DNA from: Sitta carolinensis
Taxonomy: Eukaryota; Chordata; Aves; Passeriformes; Sittidae
DNA: 64,000 nt
Assembly (NCBI GenBank): GCA_032173965.1
Contig: CM063295.1
Location: forward strand, 3,534,001 to 3,598,000
Reading direction: 5' to 3'
Part shown: positions 1 through 13,300 of the stretch, piece after piece
Layout: the number at the start of each line of letters is the position of its first letter
Position numbering within the stretch: position 1 is the first letter of the stretch
Notes under the pieces: generated by a model
What the model saw: only the letters and a program-made list of their open reading frames with translations
What the model was told of the DNA's origin: nothing
Database searches by the model: none
Translations under genes and position numbers: made by a program

Positions 1-3000
1 TACCTGTTGTTAAAAAAGTGGGTGTATTTTATGAAGAGCACCCAGAGATAACTTGAGATGAGTGGTGATGCAGTGCTGAGTCCATCAGGAGGGCTCTCAG
101 AGCTTTACATAATGCAAGGAAGCAATGAGCAAAAATAGAGAGGAGGTGGCTGTGTGAATGTTGTGTGCTAAACACAAGTGCTCAGCTGGACTGAGTGGCA
201 GAGCAGGACAACACTGAGCCCTGGAAAGTGGCACTTGGAGAGGGCTGGCAATGGCAGCCTCGTGGGAGGGAGGAGCACCTCCTGTGCTTCCCCTCTGTGC
301 TTCCCAGTCATTCCCCACTCGCAGTGGTCCTTCCCCCATCACAGGAGTGCTACAGTGACACTGAGCCTGGCAGCCTGGCACTGAGTCAGTGTAGACAAGG
401 AATATTTTGTGAATAATTCCACTTAACTTGCCACGCAGCATCTCACTGACCTGTTATGCTTGTTTTCAGTGTATTAAACCACTCCTGTTCGGGTTTCCCC
501 AGCTCACTGCTGCCCATGATCAGGTGCCTCTCAGCTGCCATAAGCTAAATAAGCATTGGGTCTGTGGGGAGAATGATCTGAGAGCAGGTGCTTTGGAGAA
601 ACCTAAAGGCCTTTAGATTTCTTGCTTTACAAGGGTTAAGTAGTATCAGATCAGCAGGCTTTCTTTTCATCTACTTGAGCATCATCTTCTCTTTAATTTG
701 TCCTTAGTATAACCTGGAAACACCACTTACTTGCTCCACATTTTTGCTTGTCTGAGGAATAAAAGAAATTCTAGAGATCTTTCCATTTTCTTTTTGTTAT
801 CCATAGGGTTGCAGCTAGCTCTTTGAATTGATTTTCCTTATCTTGCATGCTTGCATATCGTGGGTGAACTTTGGGAAAGAAGGAAGTTAACATTCTTTTG
901 CCATCCAGTGGAGTAAGTCATCTTGTTGATGTTCGAGTGTTTTAAATGGGGCTTAAGTATATAGTATTGACACTCTTCTGTAAATGGTTTAGGAAAAAAA
1001 CATTTATTATCCATTTGCTTGAGGGATTTGCTTCATCTCCAGTGCTTGGGAGCAGTGTGTTAAATGAGGTAATGTGCAGAATAGATGTGCATTTCTGGGC
1101 AGTGTTCCTGATGCGATGCAAACACCCACGGGGCAGCAGTTGTGGGGAAAACATCCCTTTCTCCCCATTAATGTGTTTTTCTGGGTCCATGGGGTGTTTT
1201 TGCAGTCACAGAACAGGCCCAGATCCCAGTGGGGAGGGGACAAGGAGCAGCCTGCCTGCTGGAGGAAGCCTGCCATGCATCTCTCAGTGCTGAGCCCAGG
1301 ACTGAGATACAGGTGAGTACGTACACACTCACCTCTTGATTCACCTGGGGATGGCTGCAGGAAAGGTCCTTTCCAGGAAATCAAACATCTCAGCACCCAG
1401 CTCAGCAGTGGGTGCCTCAGGGAGGGGGAATGGAGCTGAAGAGCAACTGCAGCTTATTGTGGGACCCAGGCAGTGACACAAACATGTCACTAGTCACTGG
1501 TGGGACTGGGCAGCCCAGCCCTGGGAATGCAGGAGTTTCCTCAGTCCCTGCTAGGAGCCAGCGAGGCTGCAGCTGGGGGGGTGGGTCAGCCCTGCACATT
1601 GCTCTTGTTTATTGATGGGCTTGGGTCAGGGCCTTTCCTTTCCCACTCTTCCCACTCTTCATTTGCTATTCATCAGCCATCCCGTTCCCTGGATTGCTTG
1701 CTCAGGTGAGGGGCTCCAGAGAAGGGCTGTGCTCTGTAGCTGCCATCTGCAGCTGTGACTGGGATGCTGATGGTGCTTCTTTTGCAAATCCATGTGTTCC
1801 TTGCAGGAAAATAAATGCTTTTACTCAAACATATTTGTGGAAAAGGGAGCAGGGGGAAATGAGGGGGAAAAAAAAATCTTGAAAGGGAATATTTGTATTT
1901 TTCTGTATTCTTTCCTGCCTCATTTAGGTTGGATAGGATTAGTCAGAGGGGCTGACAAATGTTACCCCGTGTGTGGCACACGACTCCATTTCAGGGATGG
2001 TCTGTGCTGTTCCAGGCTGCAGGTTGCTGCCCCCAGAAAAGTGAAGTTTGTTCCTGTGCACAGCTGCAGATCCAGGGCTGAGATCTGAGATCCCAGAGCT
2101 GCTTCCTCACGTTGTGCTTGGGAGTGACTGATGCTGCCTAAAGAACCCAAACTCCCAGGCACCTGTGCTGTGCTTGATGCACAGCTCAGGGCTCATCCAG
2201 AGGCATAAAGTCCAAAGGGGTTTTTAGATTTTCTGTTGGAGTTGGGCTTTGAGGGCAGCATGCAACAACTTCTTAAAGACACTTCAAATGTCTTTTCTAG
2301 TAAAGCCTCAAGAGTTGAGTGATTAACCCCACAGGATTTTAGAAATCCTAAGAGGGCTATTCAAGTGAAAATTACATCCAGCTCTTTTAAAATACATAAT
2401 GGGGGTTTGGAAATGCTCAATACACATCAATTGCATGCAGAACCTTGAGCCACTTTCTTCACAGGCCAGGCTGCTTCATCCAGTGCATTTATTTTTGATG
2501 GGTTGGTTTGTTTGAAAGTGAACAGCAGTTAGAGCAATTAGATCAATAGAAATTAATGCCTTTATGGGAAATACCTATTTGGCATTTGGGAAGAAATAAA
2601 GGACTCCTGTTCTGCATCAAGTTTGGACAAACATCTGTATACTATGCAAAATGAGCCTTTTTTATATAAAAAGGAGATTTGTTAATTGATTGAAGGTCTT
2701 TTAAATAAGCTATGGGAACTTAAAATTCATGAGTGAATTGCTACATTTGTGTTCCACACAAATTACTTCACTCTGCTGTATCTTACAGTGGTTAGAGGAG
2801 TGCAGAGTCTGCCCATTTACATGCTCAAGTATAGTGCATTAAAATAGAGGTATCATCTGTAATGTTAAAATTGTTGGTAGTCAAGTGATGATATGTGATT
2901 GCCACTGTACAACATAAACCTACATGGAATTTTCTCTATTGATAACTTATTCCATATGCTCTGTCTCAATATATTTTCTGTATAAGTAACATTTGTAAGA

Positions 3001-4789
3001 AAAACATTGAGGTGGCCTTCAGTAGTAGGGCACAACTGGGAATTTTATTCTCTGAGATACTCTGGGAGACGTTTTGGAATATATGTTAATGTTGCTTTAG
3101 GAGATGTTACTGTGCTTTAATGCTTAGACTTTTTATTCCATTTCAGTCTGTTTGTCATTTTTATACACTTGTCTTCAGGTCATGAATTGTTTGCAGCTCT
3201 TTACATCTTGTTTTATTTAGCAATTCCCAATCCTTTCTGTTCAGACTGTTAAGGCCGTGTTTGAAGTTCAAAATCTCAAAGTGCAATTTGATTTTCTGAT
3301 ACCCCACCTTTAACCCTTGTAGTTTTGAAGATGTTATGTTTTTTATTTAGGATGTGAAGATTACAGTAGCCCTCTGGATTCCCTGTTTAACCATCTCTCC
3401 TTTAGCTCTGGAGTTTTTTTATGTATCTTCTAATTTCCATAAGTATCCAGCATAACACAGTGAGCCTGGACTTGAAGACTGTGCACAAAATGTGCATTTT
3501 TATCTGTGTTAGCTGGAGATAAACTGGGCTTTTTGTACTATCAGATAAATGGTCATTTTTCGGGGAAATATGTAAAAATAGTGAACACTGTGCAAGTACA
3601 CTGCATCTTATGGACAAGTTGGGTAGGAAATATATCACTGCTTTCCTGCCTCTGGAGTCTCAGGTATTCTGGCTGGAAGGTTTGAAATGCAGAGCTGTAG
3701 CACAGAGGGAGTGCTGAATGGAAAACAGGAAAGGACTGAGGATGGTGCTGGCTCCCCTTTTCCATTAGAAAGAGAGAGTTTGTGTGGTCACTGGGACAGA
3801 GAGGCCCTCAGCACCCAGCTGAGGCCAGGCCATGGAAGCTTTGGTGAGGATGGCAGAGCCTGAGGCAGCCCTGGGCTACTGAGGTAGCTGTTATTGCAGG
3901 GTCTGTGAAAGCCCCCCGTTGGTGTTTTAGTGCCACACGAACCCCTGGGGCTCTACTGCCACTTGCAGTGGGAGATGTGGATCTCTGCCAGGGGTGCCTG
4001 GGCTCGTGCCCCTCTGCACTCTCTGCTGGGGTGTGCAGGGGCTGTCAGAGCAGCTCGGTGGCACAGCAGCCCTGCAGGCTGTGTCCCCTCTGTGCTGGTC
4101 ACCGTGGAGCCCTTCACCTGCCCTGCTTGCCTGCCCAGTCCCCAGTGCTTGATGTGGAAACAGAAAGCACTGCTATGTCTGCAACTGCTTCTGAGAAAGA
4201 AGTTTATCACCTGACAAGCTGCCTGGGATGTTGATCTAGCTCAGCCACGCTTGACTTGCCTTTGGCCATTGCTGCATGGTTGCCTGTTTGCTGTGTGGCA
4301 TTCTCTGGGTGTTGATGCATGCTAATACCCAAAATATTTGTAGCTAATCAAGCTAACTGCAATCAAACTCTATTTTCTAAACTCGCTAAATTATTTTCTG
4401 ACACTGAATTTATCACAGCTATTAAGAGTTATGACCTTTCTCACTCCAGCACTGGAGTATCTCAATTCTCTTCCAGTCATTTGTTCCTATGATAAACTCT
4501 GAAGTGAGTATTGGGAATCTTCTGTACAGGCAGACACTCTGGCTCATGTTCATTTAAATTCTAACTCCAGACTTATAAATAAGAAATGAGGCTCAGGAGT
4601 CTCTCTGGAATATACAATATGTTTTAACCTGTCAGGCTGTTGGCTGACACTGCTGTTCCCCACTGATAAAGGCATATGAGAGGTGTGTAGGAATGAAATT
4701 TCACTCTCAGAAACAATCATTTCAGTGTAAGGCCTTCAGCTGGCTGCAGTGCTGCTGGTGGGCGAGTGCTGGCAGTGTGGAGGCTGGCA
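1..4789. other. Unique noncoding DNA, no gene recognised
   Basis: I see no exon with recognisable protein content, no RNA gene and no clear transposable element. The reading frames are short (under about 130 codons), overlap on both strands and look random in composition. GC-rich patches (about 1100-1700 and 3780-4200) alternate with AT-rich sequence (about 2200-3400). A 14-bp perfect palindrome at 603-616 is within chance expectation for a window this size. The only gene-like signal is the weak exon candidate at 1206-1312, listed separately. Confidence 0.6.
1206..1312 (+). other. Weak candidate exon (splice-site pair)
   Basis: A TTTTTGCAG acceptor-like sequence ends at 1205. A consensus donor, ACAG followed by GTGAGT, begins at 1313. 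The 107 bases between are open for 35 codons in the frame starting at 1206 (Ser-Gln-Asn-Arg at the start, Leu-Arg-Tyr at the end), and the frame meets a stop right after the donor. The polypyrimidine tract is poor, being interrupted by a G-rich stretch. The peptide resembles no family I know. It could be a noncoding-RNA exon or a chance pairing of splice-like sites, and chance is the likelier explanation. Confidence 0.1.
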
Positions 4790-5555
4790 CAGCCCCTCTT
4801 GTGCTGCAGCCCCTCTTGTGCTGCAGCCCCTCTGTGCAGCCCCTCTTGTGCTGCAGCCCCTTTGTGCAGCCCCTCTTGTGCTGCAGCCCTTGCAGCCCTT
4901 GTGCTGCGCCCCTTGTGCAGCCCCTCTTGTGCTGCAGCCCCTCTGTGCAGCCCCTCTGTGCAGCCCCTCTTGTGCTGCAGCCCCTCTGTGCAGCCCCTCT
5001 TGTGCTGCAGCCCCTCTGTGCAGCCCCTTCGTGCTGCAGCCCCTCTGTGCAGCCCCTCTGTGCAGCCCCTCTTGTGCAGCCCCTCTTGTGCTGCAGCCCC
5101 TTTGTGCAGCCCCTCTTGTGCTGCAGCCCCTTGTGCAGCCCCTCTTGTGCTGCAGCCCCTCTGTGCAGCCCCTCTTGTGCTGCAGCCCCTCTGTGCAGCC
5201 CCTCTGTGCTGCAGCCCCTCTGTGCAGCCCCTCTGGTGCAGCCCCTCTGTGCAGCCCCTCTGTGTGCTGCAGCCCCTCTGTGCAGCCCTCTTGTGCTGCA
5301 GCCCCTCTGTGCAGCCCCTCTGTGCATGCAGCCCTTTGTGCAGCCCCTCTGTGCAGCCCCTCTTGTGCTGCAGCCCCTCTTGTGCAGCCCTCTGTGCAGC
5401 CCTCTGTGCTGCAGCCCCTCTGTGCAGCCCCTCTGTGCAGCCCCTCTTGCTGCAGCCCCTCTGTGCAGCCCCTCTGTGCTGCGCCCCTCTGTGCAGCACC
5501 CTCTTGTGCAGCCCCTCTGTGCAGCCCTCTTGTGCTGCAGCCCTTTGGCAGCCCC
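4790..5555. repeat. Minisatellite, mixed 13-bp and 17-bp units
   Basis: This tandem array runs about 765 bp. Two unit types are interleaved: CAGCCCCTCTGTG (13 bp) and CAGCCCCTCTTGTGCTG (17 bp). Many stretches alternate them as a 30-bp higher-order unit. Small variants include lost C or T residues (for example near 4889-4920 and 5390-5410), CTTCGTG at about 5028-5034, and a GTGTGCTG expansion near 5262. The plus strand is strongly C-rich and the complement G-rich. The unit contains no stop codon in any frame on either strand, so several overlapping reading frames of about 300-375 codons run through it. Because the unit lengths are not multiples of three, no one protein repeat is maintained. 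These frames are artefacts of the array, not genes. Confidence 0.97.
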
Positions 5556-8500
5556 TGCTTGCCCAGCTCTGGGGCCGTGGCCGAAGGGGCAGAGCAGCAG
5601 TCCTCTCTTGCTTGTCTGCGGCATGGCACATCCATCCTATTATTGGAGTTAAATGCTCATGCAGGGGAAAGGAGTGAAATTGCTGATTTCTGTGGGCTGG
5701 GTGACAAATGGCTGCAGATGAGGGGGTGCAGCTCGTGCCCCCAGGTTCCAGCACTGCTTGTCCAGGGGTTGCTGCTGGGGTTCCCCATGGATGCTGGGCA
5801 GTGCTGCTGAATTCCTGGTTAGCTCTGAGAGCTGCTGAGTGCATTTTGGATTTGCAGACGGTTCTGTTTAAAATTGACCAGACTTTTTTAGCTATGTGTC
5901 TGTTTAACCAGAGGTATTTCCTCGACCTAGGAGCCTCTTTTCATCTTAACTTCCGTCAAAACAAGAAAACACAGGTGCCCTGGTATTCAGGCACTATAAG
6001 GAAGAATTGGCATTTAAAATCCGTGGTGGTTTTTGTTAGACTGCAATAACAGTGTTTCTGTTTGTTATGAAGTAATGAAACTAGAACATTTAAGATACAG
6101 TTTACTAAACAATAAAAAACTTAACTTAGACTTTCAAAATTCTCTTGTTAATGTTTCCCAAAAAAGATAATCCATAAAGATTCCTTTATGAGTACTTCAT
6201 ACCAAGGTAAGGAACTACTAGTGCTCCTTTCTGCACACTGATCAGACAAGAGTTTTTCTGTGGCTTGAGGTGGCTGGTTTATTTGTTTCTTTTTGTTGTT
6301 GATTTAGTTTGGTTTGAATTGTTTGGTTTTTTACTTCTTTCTCACAGCAAGACCAAATTTTAGTCCTCTTTTGATGCTTTTTAGTTTCTGCAGGTTCAGG
6401 CACTTATAGGAGATCCAAGGCAGCGTTTAGATTTCTCTGTTCTTTATTCCTTTGGGGTCAATCAGGCCCTGATCTCACAAGTACACCTGCAGTTTATTTT
6501 TATGTGCATGATAGTGTCAGCTCAGTTAGAATGTGTTTGCAGAATGAGGGTCTGTAGTTTTCTCCAAACACTGGGTCTGATAATGCTCTTTTTAGAATCA
6601 AGCCCATGATTATAAATCTCAATGACAATAGCTAAATTTCCATGCGGTGTGTATCTGTGAATAGGGAAACTTCAGGTCTTCAGTTAGTGTAAGGAATCCT
6701 TCCGAGTTGTGTTTTTAACCAGCCACTTCAATATCTGCAATAAATACCTTCATTTTACTTGACTCAACAGTGATGATAAAAAGTTGTGGATTTTTTCACT
6801 CTTTCTCCCTTCCCCTAAGGAAAAGCTGAGCCTATTTTTCTAATAATTGAAACTTGTTGGCTTTTAAAAATTAGCTTGAAATACCTCCAGGAACATTATT
6901 TGGCCAACTTCAAGGCAGCTCTCAAAATACTTAATGCTTTTGAAAGTCAAATTAAAGGTTTGTTTCATTTAAGTTGTATAGCTGGATAAGATTAAACAAA
7001 GTGCCCTACTTGCACACAGCAATCTATGTGAATAGTTTTTTGATCGTCTTCATGCATATCTAAAATACACCTCCAATTTCTTTTCAGGATCTGGGCTTAT
7101 TCAGCTTTTACCATAATGGTTCATTAGCCTCCTAGGCTTTTTCTTAAGAGTTGCAGTCAATTTCCCAGCTTTGCCGTTTTGCATTAAACCACTTCGATTT
7201 CCTAAATATAGAAAGGGAAGAGAGCAAGCAGGAATCGTGGCAAGAGGGGTTATTCAGTGTGGATACATCATTTCTGCTTCACAGCATACTTCCAATATTG
7301 CAAAGCTTTTGCCCCTGGCTGCAACAGTGCTAAATTTATCAAGTATTCTCAGTTCTTAAAGGGTGATTTAAGTATGTGCTGCTGATATTGCTTCTTGTTG
7401 GTGCTTGTTATTTTGAGATCAATGGGACTTTACATGTGGAGAGAGCCAGGAAAAGGAAGAAACCTTCATCTCTCTGCAGCATTCTGCAGTGTCCCACTCT
7501 AAATCTCTTTGAAAAGCGAGTGGTTACTCATCCAAATACTTCCCCTGAATGTCACTGGAATGAAAAATCACTGTAGTATATATCTCTAGGACATGTTTTC
7601 TGGCCCCTGTGGCAATGTGCTGTGTGTTGTTTTGGCAGACACAGATGATTTGAATCTCTCTGAACTGTGTGTGTAACTGGATGGAGGCTTCTGTGCTTCC
7701 CTGCCACCCTTGGGAAATTCAGGAGAGGCACTGCAGCCCCCTGAGCAAAGCTTTTCCCCTCAGCCTCAAAGGGATGAACTCTGCCCTTTCTCCAGCATGA
7801 GCTGTGCCCAGTTAATAAGGATCGAGTTATATGGTGAGGTATTTGCAGGTTTTCTCCATGGAAATAAGGTTTTCCCTGGGGTGTGCTCTGTTCAGCAGAG
7901 CCTGGCTGAGCTGGCTCACCCCAGCCAGCAGCTCAGCTCCCACACAGCCCCTGGAGAACTGAAAGAGCAGAAGCAAGGAAGCTTGGGAGCTGAACAAAGT
8001 TTAAGAACAGGACAGAAAAACCCCTAAGAGGTGATGCAGCACATCCCCCAGCAGGCTGATGCCCAGCCAGTGCCCCAGGGATATCCCAGCCCTTTCTCCC
8101 CTGTATTTTTCTGCCGAGTGTGGCACCTCCTGCCCTGGGACATCCCTGTGCTCAGGCCAGGGCAGTTCCTGCCACAGAGAAAGGGAATTCCAGCCAGGCA
8201 GGCTCAGTGCAGCCACTTAGGAAGTGGTTTTAAAGAGTCCTTTTTGGTTTTGGACATGCTCTTTAAGTCCAGTTTCACCCCTGTGATGTCAGGTGTTTGT
8301 GAGCTCGGTAACTTTGTCAGAAGTTTTGGCAGCATGCTCTTGCTGAGTGGAAGGAGCTCAGGGACCCACTCAGGTTAGCACAGCAATTCACAGCCCAGCC
8401 AAGATCATTCTTTCAGAATTTGCTCCCTCAGTTCTTACAAGCTTACCAGTTTACACGGGGTGATGCATTCCTTCAGCCAAATCTGTCCATAAACCCAATG

Positions 8501-10292
8501 TAAATGTACAAGGAAATTGCTGACCTCTTAATTAACCACTTCCATAAAATCTGTTATTAACCCTGCTCCAGAGAGTTTTAATACCTTTTGTACCATTGCA
8601 CTGAAAGGCAATTTAATGAAAACATGGCTTATTTCTCCTGATATTTAATCTTTTTAACACTTACTTGGCAAGTATCTTCGTGGACACAAAATCAGCTCCA
8701 GGCTGTGGGACTCCTGCATTTTGCAGTACCCTCTGAACTGCACCCTTGAGAGATACAGGGCATTATGTGTTCCCTCTTAGGAGTTGGATCTGGGCCATAA
8801 ATGTAATTTTCAATATGGGAAACAAGACCAAATATTGGGTGCACGATAGTACAGATTGTAGGGGGTGAAGGAGGTAACTTATTTCAAAGGATCATTGATG
8901 TTCTGTGTATTCCATGATCTGTGTTCTGCCAAATTATTCCATGGCAGCACAAAATACTTTCCTGGTGGCATTTCATGCCATGAAACACTGGCTGCTGCCA
9001 TTGAGATGAGTTTCTTTTATGCAGCTCGAGGTTTTGCCAGGAGGTTGGTGTGGCCATGCTGAAATACTCTCTTTAATTAATGGCAGCCTGATGAATTTCA
9101 TTGTTTCTGCCTCAGACTCGTTAGAAATGGAGTTTTCAGCCATCCTGATGTTATTTTCTGTACGTATTTTCTAAAGTTGTTTGCCCTGCAATTATAGTTC
9201 TTATTCCTCAGTGGCCAAGTAGGAGAGCAAAATCTCTCAGTGCACATGAGAATAACTGAGTTTTTTTCCCCTCTGGAGATGTGATGGTGAGCATCCCTCC
9301 CTTGATGATTGTATCAGTTTGTGCACAGAAATTCTCGTTCTGAGAAGCCAAACAGTCTCCTTGGTGCACAGTGAAAAACAAATGTCTTTGGGGTGGGCAA
9401 ATAAGCTGGGAGGATTTCTGAGGTTTAAAAGGTCATTGCTACCTTGTTGTCTTCTTTTTCCCATTCATGTGTTGTTCGAATTTTTTTTTATTTTTTTGAG
9501 CATTTGATCTATACTTGGTTTAAATTCATATTGTTTGAGAAGTCAGTTTTCAGAGTTATGAACCATAAAGATGAAGAGCATGACAACTGGCAAGAGTGAA
9601 TAAGATACAAAAGACTGTTGCTGTTGAAATGAAGCAATCATTTTTGTGGAAACTACAACAGAAAATTGAGATGAATGAACACAAAATCTTGTGCATTAAT
9701 GAATTACTTTCTAGTCTGTGCATATTAGTCTGCTTTTAATTGCAGTTAAATAGTTTTTAATCTTTTTTTTATGATAGCTCTATGGTGCATTCAGAGAGGA
9801 ACACTGAAGTATGTGAGGATTTAAGTTTTATAATTTGTGCTTTCTAGTTCATCAGAAATATATGTATTCTCTGCCCATTTGGTTTCCTGCAAAAAGATAA
9901 GGAAATACCTACACTTTGGGGGGAAGAGATAAAATATAGGAAGGACTGGAACTGTAGCAGTGATTTGCTGGGGCTTGCAGTGATGGGTTTTTTTGTGATT
10001 ATTTTGTGAAGTGATAATTAACTGGTAAATATTTAAGTTATAAAACAGTCAGAACCTGTATTTGAGCTGCTCAAAGCTATTTTAAAATAGAGTGATCAGT
10101 GGATGCTGAACTAAGTCACAGGTACTCTTTGACTTTAGCCTCTTGTATGGATAAATGTACTGATAAATGGCCAGTCCTTATTCTCTGACAGTTTTGATAT
10201 ATTTGTGAAGTTGCCTTGGCAGTTCACGCCCAAATATGATTTTTGATTTTTTTAAAAACCCATAACTTTTTTCATTTGCTACAGAATTCCTG

Positions 10293-10323
<31 letters not shown>

Positions 10324-13300
10324 TTTTTAAATTTTACAGTCATCATTTTAACTAGCATTTGGTTTTTTCCTGATTTTGGAGAAGTGTGCTTTGAAGGCAC
10401 AGTTAATGTTCCCTTGGCAAAAGCCTTCCAGCAGCTTTGCCAGCGAGTCTGGAGTGGTGGAGAGGTAGGAAATGTGGAGCAGTGCACGGGCAAGAGGGGC
10501 TTTTGTTTTTCTTGGGTTTTGTTCTGGAGCTGCCGTGCTTGGTGTGTCTTGAGAGCCGTCAGAGAAGGTGAATGTGCAGCTCCTCACATGTGCCTGCTGT
10601 CTCCGAGAAGGCAGCATGGGGTAAGTGCGTGCTCTTTTGTAAATGTTTTCTTTTGAGCGTGTCCCCAGCAGGGGACAGAAGGTGACATCGCCTGTTGGCA
10701 GAGCAGAGGTCACTTCTCTGTAATGAACGGGAAAGGAACAGAGCGTGAGGATGAGCCAAAAATAACTGTATGCATTGTTACTCAGAGCCAGAACACAGAA
10801 CGTGGAGGAAACCTTTCTGCTTTAAGTAAGTTTATTCTGCAGAGAATTTGATGCTTTCCAAGTAATTGATGTAAAGGATATAAAAAAGTACTGCATCAGA
10901 TGCTTCATTGAAAATTCCCGTGGAAGCTTTTTGGAGGAAGGAAGTTTGACAGGACATCCAGAGCAAACTCAGGCTGTCGATACGGTTGAACTGCCACAGA
11001 GAAACTGTGTCTGTGCTCCTGAGTTTGAATTCTTTAGAACTGTAGGAAAGCTCTGTTAACTGCTTTTGCCTCAGATTGTCAGTGTGTACCTGCGTCTCCA
11101 CCTGGCTCATTGCACACAGGTGAGGGTCCTCAGTCAGGCTGGAAACACCTGTGTGTGGTTGGCAGCTGCTGCCTCAGCTGTGGACAATGAACTCATGAAA
11201 GGTTTTCGCTGAGGTGGGGCACAGTGAGAGCCCTGCATGCTCACTGTAGCTGAAGGAGGGTTTTCACAACCTTCTGGGGTTGGGATTTTGGAATTACAGG
11301 AACAATAGAATGAGGAGGACAATGTCTTGCAGAATTCATAAAGTCTTAGAGGCTTGTGGAGGAGCATGGAAGGACCACAGAGGACCTTGAGGACACGAAA
11401 TACTTGTCCTGCAGCTCCAAAGCCTTTGTCTGACTGCAGGACTCAGGAAGGCAGCAGGAACCTGCAGCTGAGGAAAGACACTGGCCAGGAGAGCCTGCTG
11501 TGGGTGAGAGGATCCTGACACCACAGCAGAGCTCGGACCCAAGGGTGTGCTCAGAGCTGCACAGAAACCTGAGGTCAGTGGGGGTTTTCAGTATGGGCTT
11601 CAGATGCAAACCTTTGCAGAAGCAGCTGAGGGAGGGGTGGGCTGAGTGCTTTGGAAAGTCTGTGTGGCTGTTTGAACAGTGTTCTCCTGGCTCTGTGGCT
11701 TTGGGACAGCTGGAAGGAGGGGCAGGGTGAGCCTGTGTCTGCTTCCCAGACTATGGAAGAGTTGCTTCCCAGTGGCTGTGGTGGCAGACTTTTGGAAATA
11801 TGATGTCACACCCAACGTGATTTTAAAAATAGATGTGTCTCTCCTGCTGCCTTGTTTTGTACAGTTTGTATCCTGTCGTTTAAAAGGCTACAATGAATAA
11901 TTTACAAGGCAATAAACCTTCAAGTTTATTTTAGTTTTACAAAGTGATTTCTTGAAAGGACTTATTTGCATAATGCATTTTTGGTTGTTTTAAGATAAAA
12001 CCACAATTAAACAAGAAATATAACTATCACAGAAAAACAGAGTGAGAGGCTTTTGAGTTGGGAGTGCAGCTATTTGCAGGAAGTCTGTGCTGGGATACGA
12101 CATCAAAATTACTTGAGCTGGTGAGAGTTAAATGACTTTCTCATCTCAAAGATGGATTTGCAATGTAAATGTGTGAGATCCATATGAAAGGCAATAGATC
12201 TGGAGGAGGAAGCACAGCATTGACTTGCCCTAGTGTGTCCTTTCTTGCAGGTATAAGAAGTTTTCACAAATTAGCCAGAAGTGCTGTGGGATCATGAGCC
12301 TGCAAAGCATGGCAGTTGTACACAGTCTCAAAAATAAAATCCCTGCCTCATTTTCTCAACAGATCTAAATTGCTTGTGCAAAATTGAGCCATTATGTTAA
12401 GCAGGTAAGAAACCCTTCTTGCCTGGTGTGGCTTGGTGCCAGCATCCAGTGTGCATTGGAGTAGCTCATACTTGAGTTATCTCTTAGTTCTCATGGTGGA
12501 TGAGGTAGTGAATAATAATAAAATACTACCAGTAAATTGAAATAAGAGTTTCCCCTGATTTTTAGGGAGTAGATAAATCCCAAGGATTCAGTGGTAGCAT
12601 AGACCAAAATTAGCTTTTCAATGATTCACAAATGTTCTAGATGCAGACTTTGGGATCCTGACAGCCTTGTACCAAAAGTGATGTGTAAATTGGGGAGATA
12701 TTTGGCATCCTTGCCTTAAATCCATGTGGTTATTCAGGCACTGGAAAACTGAAGTAGTTCAGAACTGGTTGGTGGTGGAGGGATCAGCAAAGCACAAGGG
12801 CTGAGTAAGCTGGGCTGTTTCTGGAGCATTTGTACTTGCACAGCTTTTGAAGGCAGAATTTTAAGTCTGCTCGGAAAGGCTCCCTGAAAATAAGCAAGTT
12901 ATTTTTGTTATCTGATCAGCAAGTTGTTTGAGCCAGTCTTTTATTTTTAAATCATAAATTTGGAGTGTGTGTTGTTTGCTCTGTGTAGATTCTTAGCCAG
13001 GAACAGATTAAATTAAATTTGGGAAGAATCCTCCAAACAAACTTGCCCTGTTTTGCAGTGTTTTGTCCCATGGCACTTCTCACCCTGGTTCTCATTATTT
13101 AGTGGCCATCAGGATGTCACACGCTTTGGAGACAGCCTGTGCAGCACAGGAATGTTGAAAGTCAGTGAAGGTGGAATGCACAGGACAGCCAAACCACCAT
13201 GTTCACTACCACCTTCTTCCCTTCTATGTCCATTGATATGTTTCTGCCTTATATTATGGCTATTTATATGTATTTTGGGGTGTTTGTGTGTGTATAGACC

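Noticed and set aside
603..616. 14-bp perfect palindrome CTAAAGGCCTTTAG
   Set aside because: About four perfect 14-bp palindromes are expected by chance in 64 kb.
4693..5844. Six overlapping frames of 299-375 codons on both strands, rich in Cys-Ala-Ala-Pro-Leu or Gly-Cys-Thr-Glu-Gly-Leu
   Set aside because: They are translations of the 13/17-bp minisatellite, whose units have no stop in any frame. Unit lengths are not multiples of three, so no protein periodicity is kept, and no flanking coding sequence or domain exists.
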